Assembly (NCBI GenBank): GCA_031551255.1
Contig: JAVBNW010000019.1
Span: 1 to 16,078 of the forward strand
Direction: 5' to 3'
DNA from: JAVBNW01 sp031551255
GTDB lineage: Bacteria > Bacillota > Clostridia > Christensenellales > UBA1750
DNA: 16,078 nucleotides
In this document: piece after piece, positions 13,506 to 16,078 of the stretch
How positions within the stretch are numbered: the first letter of the stretch is position 1
Layout of the letters: each line of letters opens with the position of its first letter
Program-made: the position numbers and the translations under genes
The notes under the pieces: model-generated
Seen by the model: the letters and a program-made list of their open reading frames with translations, nothing else
Told to the model about the DNA's origin: nothing
The model's database searches: none

Positions 13506-14498
13506 ATGAGTAAGCTGCGCATCGGTATGATCGGTTGCGGCGGAATGAACAATGGGCATGCAGACAGGATCGTCAAAATGGAGGACATCGAGGTAGTCGC
13601 GGTCGCCGACCCGATTCAGGATCGACGCGAGAAAATGGCGAAAAAGCTTTCCGCCAAGAACCTGTACAGCGACCACAGCGCGCTCTATGAAGGCGAAAAG
13701 GAACTCGATGCGGTGCTCATCGCGGTACCGCCGCTCGAGCATAAGGGCATTGAGGAAGAGGCGATCGCCCGCAAGTGGAATTTCAAAGTAGAGAAACCCA
13801 TGACACTCGACGCGCAGCAGGCGCAAAAAATTGCCAAAGACTCCGTTGCCGCCGGCATCGTTACGGCGGTGGGTTTCCAGGATCGCTATCTGGATACTTC
13901 CGACCGCATTATGGAGGCGCTTCCGGGGCTGGACGTCGGCCTTGCCTACGGCACATGGGCGGGCGGCATCCCGGGGGTTTCGTGGTGGCAAAAGTTTGAA
14001 ACCTGCGGCGGCCAGCTGACCGAACAGAACATACATCTTGTCGACCTGATGCGCTACTTCTTTGGCGAGGTAAAAGAAGTGTACGGCCGGGAGTTCCGCG
14101 GCATCGTCGTGCCCGAGCGCGACAGCCCGGGTTACGATAACCAGGACGCGTCGGTAGCCACGTTTACAATGCAATCCGGAACCATCGTCACGATGTTCTC
14201 CGCTTGCTATTTAACGGCGGGCGGCGTCGCGCCGGTAAACGGCATCACCATCCTGGGCAGGCAGATGTCCATCGAATACAAACTGCGCCAGCAGGTGCGG
14301 TTCATTACGAGGGAAAAGGAATCGCTGTATCCCAACCGGAACGACCAACTCTTCGATGCAAACCGCGCGTTCTTTGACGCCGTAAAGAAGGGCGACCCGA
14401 AGATGGTGCGTTCGCCATATGTAGATTCGCTCAAAACGCTGGAGGCCTGTTTTGCCGCGAACGAATCCATGCGTACCAACAAGCCTGTGGTTTTGTAG
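13506..14498 (+). CDS. Gfo/Idh/MocA-family NAD(P)-dependent oxidoreductase
   Basis: Cytoplasmic sugar or inositol dehydrogenase-like enzyme of 330 residues. The N-terminal Rossmann fold has GMIGCGGMNNGH (GxGxxG type, residues 7-18) and Asp35 in AVADP, which favours NAD. VEKPM at 95-99 supplies the family's catalytic Lys97. The second domain carries GGQLTEQNIHLVDLMRYFFG with His177 and Asp180, the usual catalytic and substrate pair. The start is ATG 13506 behind AAAAAGGAGGAG; a longer frame from 13287 would overlap parC and is rejected. The gene is 29 bases after parC with no terminator between, so it is probably cotranscribed and ends at the terminator at 14520. The substrate is not predictable. 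Linkage to the sugar-acid genes earlier in the window is possible but unproven. Confidence 0.93.
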   Translation: MSKLRIGMIGCGGMNNGHADRIVKMEDIEVVAVADPIQDRREKMAKKLSAKNLYSDHSALYEGEKELDAVLIAVPPLEHKGIEEEAIARKWNFKVEKPMTLDAQQAQKIAKDSVAAGIVTAVGFQDRYLDTSDRIMEALPGLDVGLAYGTWAGGIPGVSWWQKFETCGGQLTEQNIHLVDLMRYFFGEVKEVYGREFRGIVVPERDSPGYDNQDASVATFTMQSGTIVTMFSACYLTAGGVAPVNGITILGRQMSIEYKLRQQVRFITREKESLYPNRNDQLFDANRAFFDAVKKGDPKMVRSPYVDSLKTLEACFAANESMRTNKPVVL

Positions 14499-14519
14499 TC
14501 GCTCACATCCCCTTTCATC

Positions 14520-14545
14520 ACCGGCGGGTCTCCGCCGGTTTTTTT
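14520..14545 (+). terminator. Intrinsic terminator of the parE-parC-oxidoreductase unit
   Basis: ACCGGCGG (14520-14527) pairs with CCGCCGGT (14532-14539) around GTCT, followed by seven T. Confidence 0.92.
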
Positions 14546-14593
14546 GTTGACGAAGATTTGAGCGGCTGCTGAAACGTAGCCGCTATAAAATGC

Positions 14594-14622
14594 TTGCATT
14601 TCATTTCTAAAAGCGTTATACT
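14594..14622 (+). promoter_or_regulatory. Promoter for the radical-SAM/HhH gene
   Basis: TTGCAT (14594-14599), 17-bp spacer, TATACT (14617-14622). The start codon at 14662 lies 39 bases downstream, with a G-run ribosome site at 14649-14655. Confidence 0.5.
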
Positions 14623-14661
14623 CAAAAAGAGAACATACGTTCCTTTGATGGGGGGGTTCCC

Positions 14662-15873
14662 ATGCCAGGTATTATTTTACGAAGAAGCCTTTGCGCGGAT
14701 GAAAAAGTGGCATTGATGCAGCAGGATGCACGCTTTGATGTTGCCGACCCCAATGAGGCGGTGCGGGAGAACGCCCTTGCGGACTGCATGGCGATTCGTT
14801 CCCCCAAAGCGATTCCTAAAGTCCCCAAAGTATTTCTCGGGAACGACTGCATTTTTAACTGCGCGTATTGCGATTGCCGCTGCGGCAACGAAGAAAAGCG
14901 AAGATATGCGCTTGCACCCCGCGAACTTGCGGAAATTGCGGTCTCCCAGGCGCAGAAAGATCGGCGCGGCATTTTTTTAACGTCGGCCATCATAAGAGAC
15001 CCAAATTATACGCAAGAGTTGATCATCGAGACGCTGCGCGTCATCCGCAAGGATCACCTTTTCCGTGGATATGTTCACGCCAAAGTCATGCCGGGCGCCG
15101 ACCCGGGCTTAATCCGCCAGGCCGGCGGTTATGCCGACAGGCTCAGCGTAAATATAGAAGTGGCAAAGAGCGAAGGGTATGTACGGGTTGCAAAGAACAA
15201 AAACAAGAGAAATATTTTAGAGCCGATGTCGCAGATCAGCGCCATGATCCGTGCCGCCAAGGAAACAACGCAATCGTTTGCCACTTCGCAGACTACGCAA
15301 TTGATGGCCGGCAGCGTGGGGGAGGATGACCGGACGATCCTTGAGCTTTCTAGCGCGCTGTATCGGAAGTTCTCCATGAGCAGGGTGTACTATACCGCGT
15401 TTCAATATATCTACCCCGCGAAAGGCTACGATGCGCTGCCGTTATTTAGAACCCCACATTGGCGCATGCGCAGGCTTTACCAGGCCGATCGTTTGATGCA
15501 GTTGTATGGTTTTGCGGCCGAAGAGATCGCCCCCGAATGCGACAGCAACCTGATGGAGGGCTACGATCCTAAAGTGCGCTGGGCATTGCGCAACCTTCAT
15601 CTATTTCCTATCGAAATCAACCTTGCCGATTACGAAACATTGCTGCGCATCCCCGGCATCGGCGTAATTGGCGCAAAACGTATCATAAAAGCGCGGCAGA
15701 CGCATAGCATCAGCCACGATATTTTAAGGGAGCTTGGCATTTCGCAGAAACGCTGTCGGCATTTCATTACCTGTTGTGGCAGGTTCACCGGGATGGAAAG
15801 CAAAAAGCTGCCGACAATATTGTACGAAGGCCCGAACGAGCCTACGTGCGAACAGCTTATGCTTGCGATATAA
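14662..15873 (+). CDS. Radical SAM/helix-hairpin-helix protein, putative DNA modification or repair family, divergent
   Basis: The protein has 403 residues. The radical-SAM cluster motif CxxxCxxC is Cys63-Cys67-Cys70 (NDCIFNCAYC), followed at once by Cys72 and Cys74 (DCRC). The barrel carries FLTSAIIRDPNYT, GYVHAKVMPGADPGLI, ADRLSVNIEV, and RVYYTAF...PHWRMRRLYQADRLMQLYGF. A C-terminal helix-hairpin-helix (324-345, ETLLRIPGIGVIGAKRI) suggests DNA contact. The order and wording match the family annotated as putative DNA modification/repair radical SAM protein (TIGR03916 type). That family is normally encoded with a partner sometimes fused to a uracil-DNA-glycosylase-like domain. No partner is visible here. 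The N-terminal 60 residues and the cysteine-rich DCRCGN segment differ from what I recall of the family. The start is ATG 14662 with a G-run six bases before. The stop directly abuts repeat copy B. Confidence 0.82.
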   Translation: MPGIILRRSLCADEKVALMQQDARFDVADPNEAVRENALADCMAIRSPKAIPKVPKVFLGNDCIFNCAYCDCRCGNEEKRRYALAPRELAEIAVSQAQKDRRGIFLTSAIIRDPNYTQELIIETLRVIRKDHLFRGYVHAKVMPGADPGLIRQAGGYADRLSVNIEVAKSEGYVRVAKNKNKRNILEPMSQISAMIRAAKETTQSFATSQTTQLMAGSVGEDDRTILELSSALYRKFSMSRVYYTAFQYIYPAKGYDALPLFRTPHWRMRRLYQADRLMQLYGFAAEEIAPECDSNLMEGYDPKVRWALRNLHLFPIEINLADYETLLRIPGIGVIGAKRIIKARQTHSISHDILRELGISQKRCRHFITCCGRFTGMESKKLPTILYEGPNEPTCEQLMLAI

Positions 15874-15982
15874 CGTCGTCGCTCGTCGTCGCGAGCTACA
15901 TATCCCTCGCTTTCACACTGCGGTGTGAAAGCTCGCTCATTCCGCCGCTCCTTCTTCCCCTCAAAATCGCCTCGGCGGTTTT
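15874..15982 (-). repeat. Interspersed repeat copy B (inverted relative to copy A)
   Basis: Reverse complement of this stretch aligns with 194-297 throughout: hairpin 1 at 15963-15982, purine-rich segment, hairpin 2 at 15909-15918/15923-15932 (perfect ten-base-pair stem, GCTTTCACAC/GTGTGAAAGC, with a CGCA loop on the minus strand), GATATGTAG, and the CGA-rich tail touching the stop codon of the preceding gene. On the plus strand, hairpin 1 here continues into GGAAGAGGAGGGGCGG, as it does in copy A. In copy B hairpin 1 is therefore flanked by purine-rich arms on both sides (15945-15962 and 15983-16000), forming a larger palindrome. Confidence 0.7.
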
Positions 15983-15998
15983 ATGGAAGAGGAGGGGC

Positions 15999-16078
15999 GG
16001 GGGGGGGTGGTGTAACCCACCAACAGAAAGGGAGCGGGGGGGGGGGGGGGCAGCGGAGCCCCCCCCCACAAGAATCCA
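15999..16078. repeat. Low-complexity G/C homopolymer tract at the window edge
   Basis: Nine G (15999-16007), a small hairpin GGTGG/CCACC (about 16006-16021), fifteen G (16036-16050), then CAGCGGAG and nine C (16059-16067). The last G-run and C-run can fold back on each other. No gene is seen. The homopolymer lengths should be treated as uncertain, because such tracts are prone to polymerase and sequencing slippage. Confidence 0.7.

Overview
The window looks like a chromosomal piece (probably a draft or metagenome contig) from a GC-rich member of the Clostridia. The main pointer is a YunB-type sporulation protein, found in endospore-forming Firmicutes. Supporting signs are strong AGGAGG-type ribosome binding sites, some TTG/GTG starts, compact U-tract terminators and a ParE/ParC pair of Firmicute type. 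Genus cannot be read from the sequence. Both ends run into repeats: an IS3-family transposase tail plus an interspersed repeat on the left, and an inverted copy of that repeat followed by G and C homopolymers on the right.

Layout. 1-141: 3' end of an IS3-family insertion sequence. 142-297: hairpins and repeat copy A. 333-1480: type I glyceraldehyde-3-phosphate dehydrogenase with its own promoter and terminator. 1519-1995: small zinc-ribbon membrane protein. 2035-3545: promoter, enolase-superfamily (mandelate racemase group) sugar-acid dehydratase, terminator. 3636-4226: lipoprotein with a Thr/Pro linker. 4283-5319: promoter, RraA-fold aldolase/decarboxylase-like protein, terminator. 5418-8084 (minus): bifunctional class A penicillin-binding protein. 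8150-8827 (plus): YunB, divergent from it. 8873-14545: promoter, structured leader, parE, parC, a Gfo/Idh/MocA oxidoreductase and a terminator, apparently one transcription unit. 14594-15873: promoter and a radical-SAM/helix-hairpin-helix protein related to the putative DNA modification/repair radical SAM family. 15874-16078: inverted repeat copy B, then low-complexity sequence. No stretch over 300 bases lacks a gene. The longest gaps are 122-402 (repeat, gap promoter), 8828-9061 (parE promoter and leader) and 15874-16078 (repeat).

How the genes fit together. Three themes appear. Central and sugar-acid metabolism: GAPDH, an acid-sugar dehydratase, an RraA-type lyase and a Gfo/Idh/MocA dehydrogenase, which could form parts of one catabolic route although they sit in separate transcription units. 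Envelope and sporulation: PBP1A and YunB, divergent with only 65 bp between starts. Chromosome maintenance: topoisomerase IV and a radical-SAM DNA-repair candidate. The items most worth a second look are the inverted repeat pair, whose hairpins carry compensatory changes, and the divergent, apparently unpartnered radical-SAM/HhH protein.
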